DNA of 64,000 bases. Source: Limnephilus marmoratus. Taxonomy: Eukaryota; Arthropoda; Insecta; Trichoptera; Limnephilidae. A model generated the notes under the pieces. That model did not search any database. It had not been told where the DNA came from and saw nothing but the letters and a program-made list of their open reading frames with translations. Positions within the stretch are counted from its first letter, which is position 1; each line of letters opens with the position of its first letter. Below, piece by piece: positions 1 to 11,779 of this stretch. The stretch covers positions 1,364,001-1,428,000 of the forward strand of contig OU862922.1 in the NCBI GenBank assembly GCA_917880885.1, written 5' to 3'. The translations under genes and the position numbers were made by a program.

Positions 1-77
1 ATTTGCGCATGCCGGGTTCGAACCCGCGACCTCCGGAATGTGAGTCAAGAGTCTTAGCCACTGGACTACGGAGGTCG
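1..77 (-). repeat. SINE-A head, cut by the window edge
   Basis: On the minus strand this is a tRNA-like head. It has a box A-like TAGTCCAGTGGCTAAGAC and a box B GGGTTCGAACCC, followed by CATGCGCAAAT. The same head begins the complete SINE-A at 14946-15370. The body would lie to the left of the window. These are internal RNA polymerase III promoter elements. It is a retroposon, not a cellular tRNA, because the anticodon arm is not well formed. Confidence 0.8.
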
Positions 78-1898
78 TCAAAACGTGTAACCAATTTTAA
101 AATAATCTATGACCTGTTTTACGATTTTTTTAAAGTATTTATAAATCAGATATTTACAGCAATTTTTCTTTTAATTTGAAGTCAATTGTCAAAATTCTGC
201 TTTACGGGTTTGAAAAAGGGGTGGGCTGATTTTTGAAACAACGTTTAGAAAGTGACCTCCTTCTTTGAATGTAAAGTGTGCAATCTGCAAAATAAAGTGT
301 GTAATGTGAATGTAAAGTGTGCAATCTGCAAAATAAAGTGTGTAATGTGAATGTAAAGTGTGCAAAATGAAGATTTGTTTAAAAAACAAACCCACACCGG
401 GACACTCTTCTTTATCATGTACTAGCGCTATCCGTGGAAAATCACGTGATAAATCATTTTCAATTTTAAAAATTGCCTTAAAAAATTTTTTTCATTTCAA
501 TATATTATAAAACAGGAAGGTATAACTAATTTATTGCTACAATCAGTTTTTCCAATTTTGAAAATGACAATTAATTTCAAAGCTAATTTCAGTTCATTGA
601 ACCAGATTACTACTAACTTACTACTAACGCACTGGACGGAAAACTGTAATTAGTATTTTGATTATATCTAATATAATAAATATAAGCTAGTAGTATGATG
701 TTGACCGAGTTTCAAGATATTCTTAGATTACCTTTAGTGCCTCCGTCCATGACGCTACTTACAAGCTACTCGAGCCTCGTGCGCGTAGCATGCGCGCAGC
801 TCGTGAGTACCCACCGTACGATTTTGCTAGTGTTCGTACACGGCACTACGCGGCGGCTGTCAGTTTGAAGTCAGTTTCACGCTACCGAAGAGACGGTGCT
901 AGTAGCACGCTACGCGTTGCATCTTTCGTGTCCACTACTATTCGTTTGACGTTTGGCAGAAATTGCATCTGAACATGAAAGTAATATTAGAACGGTTCTG
1001 GAAGTGGAAAAAAATGCGTGTTTTATACTTTACAGAATACGTAAGAAAGGATTTAGTGAAGAAGGCATAGATTAATGTTGGAAAAAAGTCATTTGATATC
1101 GCTTGACATCGTGTTAACTCCATGGCTGTACGTGAAAAATGAACAAGTTCAATATATATCGGGTGTCGCCGTGTACGGAAATCAGCATTAAAGAGTACCT
1201 ACTTAGTATATCTGCAGGATACCTACTTGTGGTTGCGTCAAAATCGCGTAGTTTGTAAGTACCTCCATGAATGGAGCGCCATTAGTCTTTGAAAATATTT
1301 ATGCTGACATCAATATATAAATAGAAAAGCTGTTCAAATTTCATGATGCCGGCCTCTTCGTTTGAGAGTTTTAACTGTTATCTACTAATAATATGAACTT
1401 AACGTAGAAACCGATAGAAACCAAGTTAAAGCTTCTATCGTAAACGATGAATCAAATCAAAATGAAGTGCATTTGCATCATGAAGTATAGCTCACCGTTC
1501 GAGAGTTTTTGCTGTTTCAACAAACAGATTTGAATAAATTGAGAGTTGCTTAAACATGAATCCCATTCCAGGAATAATCGCCTCTCCGAGGAACTTAAAA
1601 TAGTGAGCTACGAGTATCACCATCCTGTAGTAGTAGACGTGCGGTACTAAGGCTTAGTATGGTACACTGCAGAGATTAACCGGTAGAAGTGTTTGCGTCT
1701 CTGTGTGTCCCAATCTTCAACGATCAGAATCAGAAAAATAATATTTAAATCTTGCACACAATGGTTTTCACAATTTGTGAAAATACGCCTTTGGCGACAT
1801 TGAAGGGAATATAATTTGATTTTAATTATTAGTACCTGTATAGAAATAATATATTTTTTTTTAAAGAAAGACAATCCCGGGTTACAAATAATGGAATC
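78..1898. other. Non-coding stretch, no gene seen
   Basis: AT-rich DNA with no supported coding region. It contains the 41 bp minisatellite at 267-366 and a short GC-richer patch at about 740-960. The open frames there are short, lack any recognisable motif and are probably chance. Confidence 0.6.
267..366. repeat. Minisatellite, 41 bp unit, about 2.4 copies
   Basis: The unit starts at 267, 308 and 349 (GAATGTAAAGTGTGCAATCT and onward). The first two units are identical over 41 bp and the third is truncated after about 17 bp. Confidence 0.9.
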
Positions 1899-2539
1899 GA
1901 CACGCTTGATGAGCAAGCTCATAAACTGTACACACTTGCTCATAAATGAGCAGGCTTGGTTTGAGCTTTCTCATGAATGAGCATGCTCAAAGCTAACAAT
2001 TGAACACACAGCTCATGTCAAATAAATGTCAAATGGAGTCAGTTCCATTCGCCCAGAACTAAACAAAATAATCTTATTGCTTGCAACGCAATTATTTAAG
2101 AATCTTCTGTCGAAAGAAAATAAAACGGTTGATTTGGTTCCAAGATGTCATCAAATCCGAAAATGACTAAATAATGAAAAATAAATGCTAATTTCAAAAG
2201 AATGTGGTTTCATTTTGGAGGTAAAGGAACTTTTGGGGAATTTGGAAATCTATTGTGGGTATTTTAGTGTCCTTGTGTTCCAAAAATATTCGTGATTCCC
2301 ATAATAAATCACGAAAAACAAGGTTTTTGTGTCTCTCCAATGAGCTATTTTGGCATTTTTGCAAAGAATGCGCAGGCGCAAACTGGGATCTGATCGAAAT
2401 GAGCATGCTCATAAGCTAGCCTGTTCACGCATGCTTAAAGGCTTTCCCTTCTACTCGATAATCCAATGAGCATTAGCAAAGTCACTGGCACACATGCTAC
2501 AGGTAGCCTGCTCTTTGGCTTCAAATGAGCAAGCGTGTC
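1899..2539. mobile_element. Candidate DNA transposon/MITE with TGAGCA subterminal repeats
   Basis: The ends are inverted copies of GACACGCTTG (1899-1908 and 2530-2539). The first and last 100-150 bp are crowded with TGAGCA/TGCTCA motifs in both orientations, for example near 1911, 1932, 1945, 1977, 2400, 2467 and 2526. Clustered short motifs next to inverted ends are typical of transposase binding sites in hAT-like and similar elements. No clear target duplication or coding region was seen, so the family is unresolved. Confidence 0.5.
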
Positions 2540-3208
2540 ATATCGTAGCATAACCCAACAATGTTTGAAAATCTCCTACTACCACCACAGTAAGCGAAAA
2601 TATTGCTTGTGTCGTAATGAAACCGGCCGAGGATCGACAAGCGACGCCCGGGTGGGACCCAAACGCGATGCCCACTCAGCCACTGACCGCTCAATAGATT
2701 GCCTGTAAAGTGCTTCGGAAGAAGAAACAGCTACCACGCGTAATAATAAACACAAAAAATCTATAATAAACAGTGAGATTTTAAAGACTTGGATATATTT
2801 TAGAATTAAATCACACTTGCATAAACCTGGTAATCGTACGTGTGTGTGCGTATTTACTAATATTTGATTTTGGTCCTCTTTGGTCCTCTTTGTTTTAAGT
2901 ACTTTATAATTTAAACTAATCCATTACACGAAGAATGTTGCGATGAATGGTGTGCTCACCTATAATAGGAATCATCGATATAACAATATAATAATATTGA
3001 AAATGTTAATTACTGTATTAATTATGTGAAGTATTCTGTTGGCGAACCAATAGGTAAATGAATAAATAAGAAAAAATCTTAGAGACTTGATGCAAAAGTC
3101 AATTTTGGCAAAAATGCCAGCTAGAATCTTTTAGCCTCGGTAATGCGCGTTTTCATCCTGCGACAAAATATCCCCGACAAAATATCGTACAAACAAAACG
3201 GTGACCAG
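2540..3208. other. Non-coding stretch, no gene seen
   Basis: No coding or structured element recognised. A 12 bp unit (TTTGGTCCTCTT) is directly repeated near 2870-2891. Confidence 0.5.
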
Positions 3209-3394
3209 ACAACTCAGAAAGAAACAAACTCAGAAGCATCTCAGATAGGTCATTAAGAGTAATGATAAAAAATATTAAAAAAATGGTTAAATAGGTTAAG
3301 TTAGGTTAGGGTTACCGGCTATTTTTAAATTATTTTTTCATAGCTTTTAATGACCTTTCTAAGGTGTTTCTGAGTTGGTTTTATTCTGAGTTGG
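3209..3394. mobile_element. Fold-back MITE (186 bp)
   Basis: Two arms of about 70-75 bp are inverted copies. The left arm begins ACAACTCAGAAAGAAAC and the reverse complement of the right arm begins CCAACTCAGAATAAAAC. Both continue through ACTCAGAA and AGGTCATTAA. The loop holds TTAGGTTAGGG. Non-coding. The transposase family is not identifiable. Confidence 0.65.
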
Positions 3395-3435
3395 CATGGA
3401 ACCGAACAAAACATCCCAAAAAAAAATACCTACTA

Positions 3436-3453
3436 TAACCTAACCTAACCTAA
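3436..3453. repeat. Short TTAGG-type run (CCTAA)
   Basis: Just over three CCTAA units. Similar runs occur at 3301-3311 and 12500-12519 in the opposite orientation. TTAGG is the ancestral arthropod telomere unit, but runs this short are also scattered through insect genomes. Confidence 0.6.
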
Positions 3454-3546
3454 TCTTAAATAATTTATTGTCTTTACAGGATGTCTGTATTATTTTTGTC
3501 CCATTTTACTATTTTTGAACAATAATTTATTTTGGATATGATTTTA

Positions 3547-3636
3547 GATTTTCACGGCCAAAAGTATTTTCGTTTGTTGTTTTTGGGGTGTAATGCCGTG
3601 TTACGGTAGCTCCTTCTTTAGCCAATCAGTTTCATA
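3547..3636. mobile_element. MITE-E, left half
   Basis: Matches the left arm of the palindromic element at 36585-36767. It starts GATTTTCACGGCCAAAAG, then has GGGGTGTAATGCCGTGTTAC and CTCCTTCTTTAGCCAA. The right arm is missing. Confidence 0.7.
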
Positions 3637-3639
3637 TGC

Positions 3640-4900
3640 GCATTCATCGAACCCTTCTAAATTGGAAACGAATCACGAATAATACGAGTCGGGGGTGTGT
3701 CTTGACCTCCGCCGAACCCGCGAAACTGATCGAACCCAGGTTAAGAATCACTGTCCTAGAGATTTTCCGTTCAGTGGTGTGCTAAGAGTACCTACTTTGT
3801 GTGCGTATGGCAACTGTATGCAGGTGCGGGTTAGCGATGTGTCAGTTCAGCTGGAATGGGCTCGTGTGATCCGCTCCTTTGCGGGAAGCGGTTCCTACTC
3901 CCACTCCTTTTTCAAATCGACTACTCCCAGAGAACCCGGCCCAGTCCCAGTACTCGCATCCAAATAAACCGGCGGTCCCCGAGCAACTCAACGCCGAAGC
4001 GCGAAAACCGCGGCGCCGCGGGGCCGGCTTTCCTAGCCACTAGGCACTCGAATACAAGTCCCGGGTTCTTTTAAACCCAAGCGCCTTGTTCCGAGCTACG
4101 TGAATGTCGTGAATCGCGACACAATCCATTCATTCCGCCCACTCCCGGACTCACGAACTACGATACATTCCTGACTCACCCCGTGGCCGCCGGCTTGCTC
4201 CGCGAGTACTCCGGTGCTAATGAATAGTACTGAGTAGCAGGAACCACGAACTACCGTCCGGCGTCACTCACCATTCCACTCATGAGTCGCGGGTCTCGGT
4301 AGTTCTCGGAACTGCGTGAACCGTTGAACACTCCCCGCGACCTGCGGCCCGCCAATGACACTTCCCCTTGGGTCACGAGACGTGGGCTGGGCCTGGCGTT
4401 CATTCGGTCGCTGTCCGTTGATCGACATACACGTGCGTGACCGCTTCGGCTAGACACGGAATCGTTTTTAATTAGAGCGTCTTATCTGGTATCGTTAATC
4501 AACGGGTGACGTGCATTATAAAATAATAGTTTATAGTAAAGCATTACAGCTTATTAATTTACTTATTTAAATTCTCAATAAAAGACCGTGCAATGTAGGT
4601 ACATTGAATGTACCTACATTGAATGGGTCCTAGTCCTCGTGCGGGTCTTGTCCGACTCCGGGGTTCTGAGTTATCGTGTGGGTTCTACGAGTAGGTCCTG
4701 GTTCCGAGTTCTTTGAACCCGTGCGTCCCGTTTCGGTGCGCGGCAACAATACCCAGTGCCCAGTCCGCACCTAAGAACTCGGACCCGGGACCTGCTCCTA
4801 GAACTCGTGTACTTTTAAAAGGAAGCAAGTCTCGGAGGCTTCCGGAAAAATGCAGAACTTACCCACCTCTAGTGCGGGTGGGTAGTGGGCGGCCATTGTG
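3640..4900. other. GC-rich island without a convincing gene
   Basis: Clearly richer in G+C and CpG than its neighbours. Several overlapping open frames exist on both strands but none shows a domain, and high G+C alone lengthens open frames. It contains a hairpin at 4592-4620 (AATGTAGGTACATT and its complement) and an inverted repeat near 4687-4716 / 4770-4806 built on GGTCC and CCGAGTTCTT. It could be a CpG island of an unseen gene or a decayed GC-rich repeat. Confidence 0.4.
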
Positions 4901-6274
4901 GTGACACTGTCAACGTTGTCAACTTCTTTGAACATGTTCAGTGCTTTGTGGTTTATTAAAATATTATTCAACATTAACGTGTTTACGAAGCTTCAAGGAT
5001 ATGAACATTTTACCTACACCTTTTGCTGTCCTTCCTGTCAACGTAAAAAAACACTATTATTAATCATTATTCATAATTAAAAAAAACTTTTTTTTCCAAC
5101 CAAGGTTTTTAAACAAAGCGTACAAATAACATTCTGTCACGGTTTTAAAGCCATTGATATTATATTTCGAACAAAAATAACTACAAAACAAACAACATTT
5201 ATAAAATTTCATTGGCGGCCATTGTTAAAAATTTTCTACAAAGTTATTCATATACGAAACTTAACGCTACATTACCATTTTCGATTAATCTTTACTGCGA
5301 ATTGGTTTACATTATGAACACCAACGAATATGTTTTCCATAAATAAAAGCTTTTAGTATTGTTTCCCTTGAATAGAATTAAAATAAAACGGTTAGTTACT
5401 TTTAAAAAAATATATGTATCAACTACGAAAAATTTTTTTTTTCATATGAAACGTATTAACGCACATAAGAAACAACTTTAAAAATACGATATTATGGCGT
5501 AGATTTTCTGTGACAGTTTCTCTGATTAGTTTTTTTTTCTTTCTTATAATTCTTTCTTAATCGACCGTTTATAGATTCTGTTCTGCAAAACGATTCTTTA
5601 TTTTCAGAAGGTTTTTCGACTAGTTATAGCCGCTATTTTTCTTTTTCTTTTACTAACACTATTATCTCTATTCTTATGTTACCTATTTCAGAAGAATTAT
5701 TCCACGGGCTGCTACGTCTATTTATCTTTTGTATAATTTTAATGTAAGTACTTGCATACTACTTACTAACCCCGTATGCATGGACATTGGAGGGTCTAGA
5801 GTCGTTCAAAAAAATGTAGCTTCGTTAAATAAAAAGTAGAGTCTTGGCGTGGGCGGTGAAGGAGCAAACCATATGTTTCCTTATAACGCCGTTGGGAAAG
5901 TGGTTGGGTTCTCTCCAATGCAAAGCGATTTTTATGCGTACCCCTATATTCGTGGCGATACTGCCACACTAAGAAAATAAATATTTTTGGTTTGTGAACT
6001 TCCCCTTAATATTTGAGTTTTAATCCGATTTTCAGACATAAGCGGGCCCTTTTAAGAGTATAAGAACAACCGCTTTAATTTATTTTAAATAGAAACAATG
6101 TGAAACAGGTATGCGTTGGAATGAGAAGCCAAAAGGTTTTCGAATTGTAAACAAAGAGATGATTACATGAAAACGAAATGCAAGAAATCACATTAACAGG
6201 ATTAATACTTGCAACACGGTATTATTTCTACAAACATAAACACACTTCACCACAATTTACACTGATTTAGACCC
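4901..6274. other. Non-coding stretch, weak repeat only
   Basis: No gene recognised. About 5917-6055 resembles 20100-20220 (shared AAGCGATTTTTAT and ATATTCGTGGC blocks), so it holds an old dispersed repeat. Confidence 0.5.
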
Positions 6275-6350
6275 TAACGCTGTCCGAAATGTTAAACTAA
6301 ATAATTAAATTCGAAAAATTAATTACAACAATACTTTTGACCGTGAAAAC
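6275..6350. mobile_element. MITE-E, decayed right end
   Basis: Contains AACGCTGTCCGAAA near its start and ACTTTTGACCGTGAAAAC at its end, matching the inner and outer parts of MITE-E. The middle is diverged. Confidence 0.45.
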
Positions 6351-6496
6351 ATAACCAACCAAAGTAAAAATGGTTTCATTATCTATATACGAGTATCTAA
6401 ACATTTATGTCCCGTGTGTTTGTGTCCGCAAATTTTGGAATTGATTCAAAATTTTTACAGAACATTGCATTTTAACAGACGAGTTGAAATTGAAAT

Positions 6497-6739
6497 TTGT
6501 TTAAAAGAAAATATGTGTATTTCGTATATTTAAGCGGCAGAGAGGGAAGGCAGAAAGGAATAAGTAACGAAGGAGGTGGGAGGGGTGACAAGGGAGGGGG
6601 AAAGCGAGGAAGGTGGAAGGAAAAGCAGGAGGGGAAGGTGACGCGGAAAGGGAACTGGGACGCACGGGAAAGGACATGCAGGGAGAAACAACTTATTCCT
6701 CTGAATACGGCATTGCAACGCACGCCGGGTAACAGCTAG
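6497..6739 (+). mobile_element. Helitron-like 3' end with purine-rich tract
   Basis: A GGA/GAA-rich tract is followed by CATTGCAACGCACGCCGGGT and ends AGCTAG before T. This is the CTRR|T terminus expected of Helitrons. The same layout occurs at 41080-41345. Open frames in the purine tract on either strand are low-complexity artefacts. The 5' end was not resolved. Confidence 0.5.
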
Positions 6740-7414
6740 TAATATTAAAAAAAATTGAAAGTTCATGTTTGTGACTTCTCGTAAATCTTAATCGTTATTA
6801 AGTATTGGAATACCCTTTCGTATAAAACGGACAGCAATACTTGGCACGAAGCCACTTTTTCAGTTATAAAGTACACAAAAAAAAAACAAATAAATCCACT
6901 TTAACATTTCACCAGCAGATTTCGATACTATAATATAAACTTATTGTATTTCTACGATTTTTTTAACATTCTTTGCTTGTCCCTTATTATTTCGTATGCC
7001 ATTCACCCTAATGCTATGAAACTTTGTGAGTTGTTGTGCGCACGCCCGCGAAGGTTTCTATATATAATGGTATCGTTAGGTATTTATAAAATTTTTGCAA
7101 TAAGTGCGTGCGAGTTGTTTGAAAATTGTGTATATTTCATATAGTTTAGTGGAAGGGAGGGAAGTCAAAAGACACATAATAGCGGTAGGGGGTGGCAATT
7201 TGTAAAATCCATGCTTCTCACACGGAGTATGTTGCCAGTTCACAAAAGCACTTCAATAAACATAATTAAATACTCGAACATTTCTTTAATGGCATTGCAA
7301 CGCATGCCAGGTACTTGGTGGTTTGTAATAAAATATCACTATCATATTCATTACATTTAATGAAACAAACAACAGTAAAACTGGCATCACGCTTCTGCCG
7401 GATCTGCCTTAATG
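6740..7414. other. Non-coding stretch with Helitron-like remnant
   Basis: About 7130-7312 resembles the family at 6497-6739 (GTATATTTCATATAG, a short GGA-rich tract, CATTGCAACGCATGCC) but lacks the CTAG end. No gene seen. Confidence 0.4.
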
Positions 7415-7541
7415 ATGGGCACTGCAACGCTGTCCGAAACTCCGAAACGTTGGCTAAAGAAGGAGGCAGCGCAACACGGCATAACACCCCAAAAACAAAT
7501 AACGAAAATACTTTTGGCCGTGAAATTCTAAAAACGTATCT
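7415..7541. mobile_element. MITE-E, right half
   Basis: Carries CAACGCTGTCCGAAAC, ACGTTGGCTAAAGAAGGAGG, CAACACGGCATAACACCCC and ACTTTTGGCCGTGAAA in the order of the right arm of MITE-E. It ends about 55 bp before the truncated LINE at 7598. Confidence 0.75.
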
Positions 7542-7597
7542 AACAGTAAAACTGGTTTTAAAACTCGCAGATAGACAGAATTGAACAACATAAGTAA

Positions 7598-9097
7598 ATG
7601 ATTGAAGTAAATGATGTTGTGACTTTTATCAAACAGCTGGATATCAGGTCGAATTCGGGGCCAGATATGATTCCCTCAATATTACTTAAAAACTGTGTTC
7701 ATGTTCTAGCTCTTCCTATTACTATAACTTTCAATTTATCTTTATCTACAGGTTGTTTTCCTGAAATTTGGAAAAGTAGCTTTATAACACCTATTTTTAA
7801 AAAAGATGATAAAAGTCAAATTGAAAATTATAGACCCATATGTATTATGTCATCACTACCTAAACTTTTTGAAAAGATTATATTAAGTAAAACCATATTT
7901 CAACATGGTTTCATGCCAGGCAGATCTACGTCATCTTACTTATTGCTTTACGAAAATTTTATTTCTAATGCACTTTCCAAGGGTCATCAAGTTGACACTA
8001 TTTATACTGATTTTAGCAAAGCTTTTGATACTGTTTCTCATCGCATTTTAATGGAAAAATTAGAACACTTGGGAATAAGCGGCAACTTTCTCGAATGGCT
8101 TAGAAGCTACTTATCAAATAGAAAACTATCTGTAAAAATTAACTCCACAACCTCATACACTTTTTTTGCCTTAAGTGGGGTCCCCCAAGGTTCCCACCAA
8201 GGACCAATTCTTTTCCTACTATTTATTAACGACATTTCATTAATTTTCAATAATTTTCACTTTCTTCTATTTGCCGACGATCTAAAGATGTTTAAATCGA
8301 TTGAAAATTCTTCTGATTGTTTAACTCTACAAATGAACTTAAATAAACTTTATGAATGGTGCATGGCAAACAAATTATATCTTAATATCAACAAATGCTA
8401 AACGATCAGTTTTCATAGATCTAAAACTCCTTTACTATTCGACCATACAATTGACAATGCCACTCTAAAAAGAGTCTTTGAATTCAACGACCTTGGCGTT
8501 ATCTTTGACTCCAAATTTCGCTTCTTGAATCAGATTATTAGCATTACCAGTAAGGGATTACAAATGCTTGGATTTATCCTCAGAATCGCTAAAGACTTTA
8601 ATAACATAAAAACCATAAAATTACTATTCACGTCTTTGGTTAGAAGTCAGGTTGAATACAATTCAAGCATTTGGTGTCCTCATTTCAACTCTCATTGTTT
8701 ACAAATTGAAAAAATTCAAAATAATTTTTTACGTTTTATTAATTTCAAAATTGGTGTTCCTATTATTGAAATCAATTATGTCAATTTACGCAGTAAACTT
8801 AACTTATCGAAATTAGCCGAAAGGCGAAAAGTATTTGATCTCCTTTTATTGTATAAAATTGTTCATTCAAGGTTGGACTTTCCTGACGCTATAAACTTGT
8901 TATACTTACATATACCTCCAAAATATACTAGATGAAATATTTTATTTTACCACAATAACTTCGCTACGAATTCTGTGATGGAAAGAATACACAGGTTGGG
9001 CAATGAACTAACTGATGTCGCTGATATTTTTAATTTAAATTTCGATTCATTTAAAGCCAAATTAGTCCACCACTTTTTACATGTAAATAATGAATGA
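7598..9097 (+). pseudogene. LINE reverse transcriptase (ORF2), 5'-truncated, in-frame stops
   Basis: This is the C-terminal part of a non-LTR retrotransposon ORF2. It would copy element RNA into DNA at a nicked chromosomal target. Visible reverse transcriptase motifs include SGPDMIPS, NYRPICIMS, the catalytic block YTDFSKAFDTV, the turn SGVPQGSHQGPILF and the metal-binding FADD at about residue 226. After a TAA at 8399-8401, where the family should have a sense codon following KC, the same frame continues without a shift. It passes through FNDLGVIF, VEYNSSIWCP and the tail segment LNLSKLAERRKVFDLLLLYKI to a TGA at 8933, then to a final stop at 9097. Endonuclease and ORF1 are missing. An A-rich AATA-type tail ends near 9436. 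The style is jockey/CR1-like, but the clade is inferred only. Inactive by truncation and nonsense. Confidence 0.9.
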
Positions 9098-9436
9098 GAA
9101 ATCATTTTATTTTATTTCAATTTTCTTTTGTTTATTGTTTTTTATTGTTCTTATTTCAAAAGCATACAACGAGTAATTAAGTAAAAATTAATGTGTTTTG
9201 ATTATTTTTAATGTTTTTGTTGCTCGTAGGTACATGAATTGTTATAGGTACATACGAGTTCTCTAAAGTCATCCTGTGGAATTAGCATTAGATGTATTAC
9301 TATTATTTTACATTAAGTTTGTGCTTTATTTGTATATTTTGTAATGTTTTTTATACTTTGTGTTATACCGTTGTTATAAATGAAATTTGTATTTTATATG
9401 TAAAAGTCTAATAGGACATCAATAAATAAATAAATT
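9098..9436 (+). mobile_element. LINE 3' UTR and AATAAATA tail
   Basis: T-rich non-coding sequence between the LINE stop and an AATAAATAAATAAATT tail. This is the normal 3' end of the element at 7598-9097. A small ATGTC/GACAT-type stem lies just before the tail, weaker than those of the other LINEs here. Confidence 0.7.
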
Positions 9437-10686
9437 ATAAGGGGGAGAAGGATATGGGTTGATGAGGTATGGTATCAATTTTTAAGGTATTAATATTTTT
9501 TGTATGCCAGCTAGTACTAAAATCACTCATTTTTTTAAAACAAACAATGGGTAAAATATAAAGCAAATGTTTTAAAACTATTTATTTAAATATTGTTTCT
9601 GGATTTGCCATGAAAACGACGATTACTATGAAAAAATAAAAAATGATTACGTTTTCAAAGTATTTTTCTTGTCATCTGGACCTTCATAATTACCTTATAA
9701 TTAATTCATTTTAAAACTAATAAATGAACATTTTTTGATATTCAAAGCTATGCAATCTTCGACCAAGTACACCCTAGATGAGCCCTCTCATAGTAAAAAT
9801 CAGAATAAAGTAACGCCAGTAACAGAAATTTCGCGATACAACTTTTCTTCGAATTTCGCCGTCTTACATACGAGTTCCCGGCAATATAAAACTGACCTCC
9901 AAGTTATTCTATGGTGTAATTTTTCGAACTAATAAATCAATAATATTTTGAAATAAAACAAATAAATAAAAGAAATTGGACAAATAATAAGAATAATAAA
10001 TTAGACAAAGTACATGGGTGCATAAAATGAAAACAGCAAGGAAAAAATAAGACGCTTAGATATTTGACCGTCTCCCGTCTCCATAGGGCCAACAGGCGGA
10101 CTCCATTCAGGCAATCGTGGCAATGATGATTGTATTATTCGATTAGTGTAGTCTGCACCTTAAGCTTCCCATGCGGCGGCGGAGAAGTCCTCTGAAAGAG
10201 TGCACTCGTCCCTCAAGGGACATATCCGTAGCGCTCTCGTCCCTCGAATTTTCAAAATCAGATGAAGACAGCCATTTTCTCTTTATTTTGTACGTCAAGT
10301 GCGTAAAATTTTACGGAAGCTTGCATAATTGCAATGACAAAACAAATAAAAAACATTTGGTACTTTTCTTCGAGCGTTTCGCAAGCAGTTAAATCGACGG
10401 CAACCGGGAACAGAATTAATTCTCGCGAGCTCTATCGGCCTTTCGCGGTGCTGGGTATAGTACACACCAAACTTTAATACCGGTATGACGGTGATACAGA
10501 AATCGTCGAAACAGCGAGTTTAAGATTAGAAAAATGACATATCTCCCCGCCCACGCCTTTCTCTGTCGCACGTATATTTTGATGCATATTTTTCTTGCAC
10601 TTACGTTCATTGTAAAGTCAGTAACTGCGCGAGAATGGATCGTACCATCTTCGGGCCGGCATTAAAGTTTGTCGCGGCAGCTGTTA
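9437..10686. other. Non-coding stretch, no gene seen
   Basis: A 73-codon frame at 10171-10392 begins in a CGG-rich patch but shows no domain, and I do not call it. Nothing else recognised. Confidence 0.5.
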
Positions 10687-11101
10687 GGGGTTGTTTAAGT
10701 AGTACGTAACACAATTTTTGAAGATTTTTGACCCCCCCTTACCCCATGTAACGCGCCGCAACGTTTTCCATACCCCCCCCCCCCCCCTAAACGTTACGTA
10801 ACGCCCAAGTGACAATGTTTACCTGAAAGTCACAATTAAGATGTGCAAAGTACTGAAAAGTCACTTAAATACATTTTTCTTGTTTTAATCGCGTTTGCTG
10901 TAATAAATAAAACAAGAGATTTCGAGAACGAAAAGGGTTGCCAACTTGGAAGATTTTATTTCCCTATTTTTTTTATCTAAGTAAAGAAAAACATGTTACG
11001 TAAAGCGTTGTTCGAAGCCCCCCCCCTCCCTCGTAACGCACAGTAACGTTTCACAAGAACCCCCCCCCCCCAAGTGCGTTACGTAATACTTGAACGGCCC
11101 C
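10687..11101. mobile_element. MITE with TTA target duplication (415 bp)
   Basis: The left end is GGGGTTGTTTAAGTAGTACG. The reverse complement of the right end is GGGGCCGTTCAAGTATTACG, and both continue TAAC. TTA flanks both sides (10684-10686 and 11102-11104). A 3 bp TTA/TAA duplication is typical of PIF/Harbinger elements. Internal poly(C) runs are present and there is no transposase. Confidence 0.75.
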
Positions 11102-11104
11102 TTA

Positions 11105-11779
11105 GTGAACGCGTGCCAATGGAATGTATTTTATTGTGAGATCGCTGATGTGTTCGCCATCACAATTTCATCAAAATTCTGCTCTAAGTCGAGAGAAAAG
11201 GTAACAATCAGTTAGTAATTATTGTAATTAATGATATCAAAGCAGCCCTTTTTTGCCATTTACCTACCCATATCTGGAATATGGTCGGCTAAGGGTGGCT
11301 ATTGGCTAACCTCTGGGTAATTTGCCGGCCATTTAACGCGCCCTTTAAGTGTTGGTAAGCACCACCACTGAGGGTGGTATTCCTTTCCAGGTAAAGGAGA
11401 ACAATGACATTAAACGACAAAACACACACGAAACAATTATGTAAATTGTTTGATTATTGATTTTACATGTTGACTTTACACACGTTGAATAAATAAACAA
11501 GAGAGTGGTTCACCTTGTTACATCCCGAATTCAATCAATCTTCGTTTCCACAATGTCAATATAATTATTTCAATATTATATATACGAGATTGATTGAAAG
11601 ATCATATTATGTTACAATTAAGATAAATTTCGGGAGTAAAATGAAGTCAAAACACAATTCGGGTATAACTGTTATTTTGAAATATTCGGCTTATGCTTTG
11701 AATAAACAAGTTGTTCTAGGGTTAGGTGCAACTTCGAGAGGTGATTCTTAACGATAGCCGAAGTATAGTACATTTATGA
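11105..11779. other. Non-coding stretch, no gene seen
   Basis: No repeat or coding region recognised. Small frames are unsupported. Confidence 0.45.

Noticed and set aside
1..77. Cellular tRNA gene
   Set aside because: Box A and B are present, but the anticodon arm does not fold well and the sequence continues as SINE-A in other copies.
266..366. CRISPR-like array
   Set aside because: The 41 bp units are contiguous with no unique spacers: a minisatellite.
3301..3453. Telomeric or subtelomeric array
   Set aside because: Only two to three TTAGG-type units, in opposite orientations next to a fold-back MITE.
3695..4457. Open frames in the GC-rich island as a host gene
   Set aside because: No domain, no consistent strand, and frames overlap in different phases. 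High G+C explains their length.
6472..6766. Overlapping open frames on both strands in the purine-rich tract
   Set aside because: Low-complexity G/A sequence lacks stops by composition. It is the interior of a Helitron-like repeat that recurs at 33115, 26430 and 41160.
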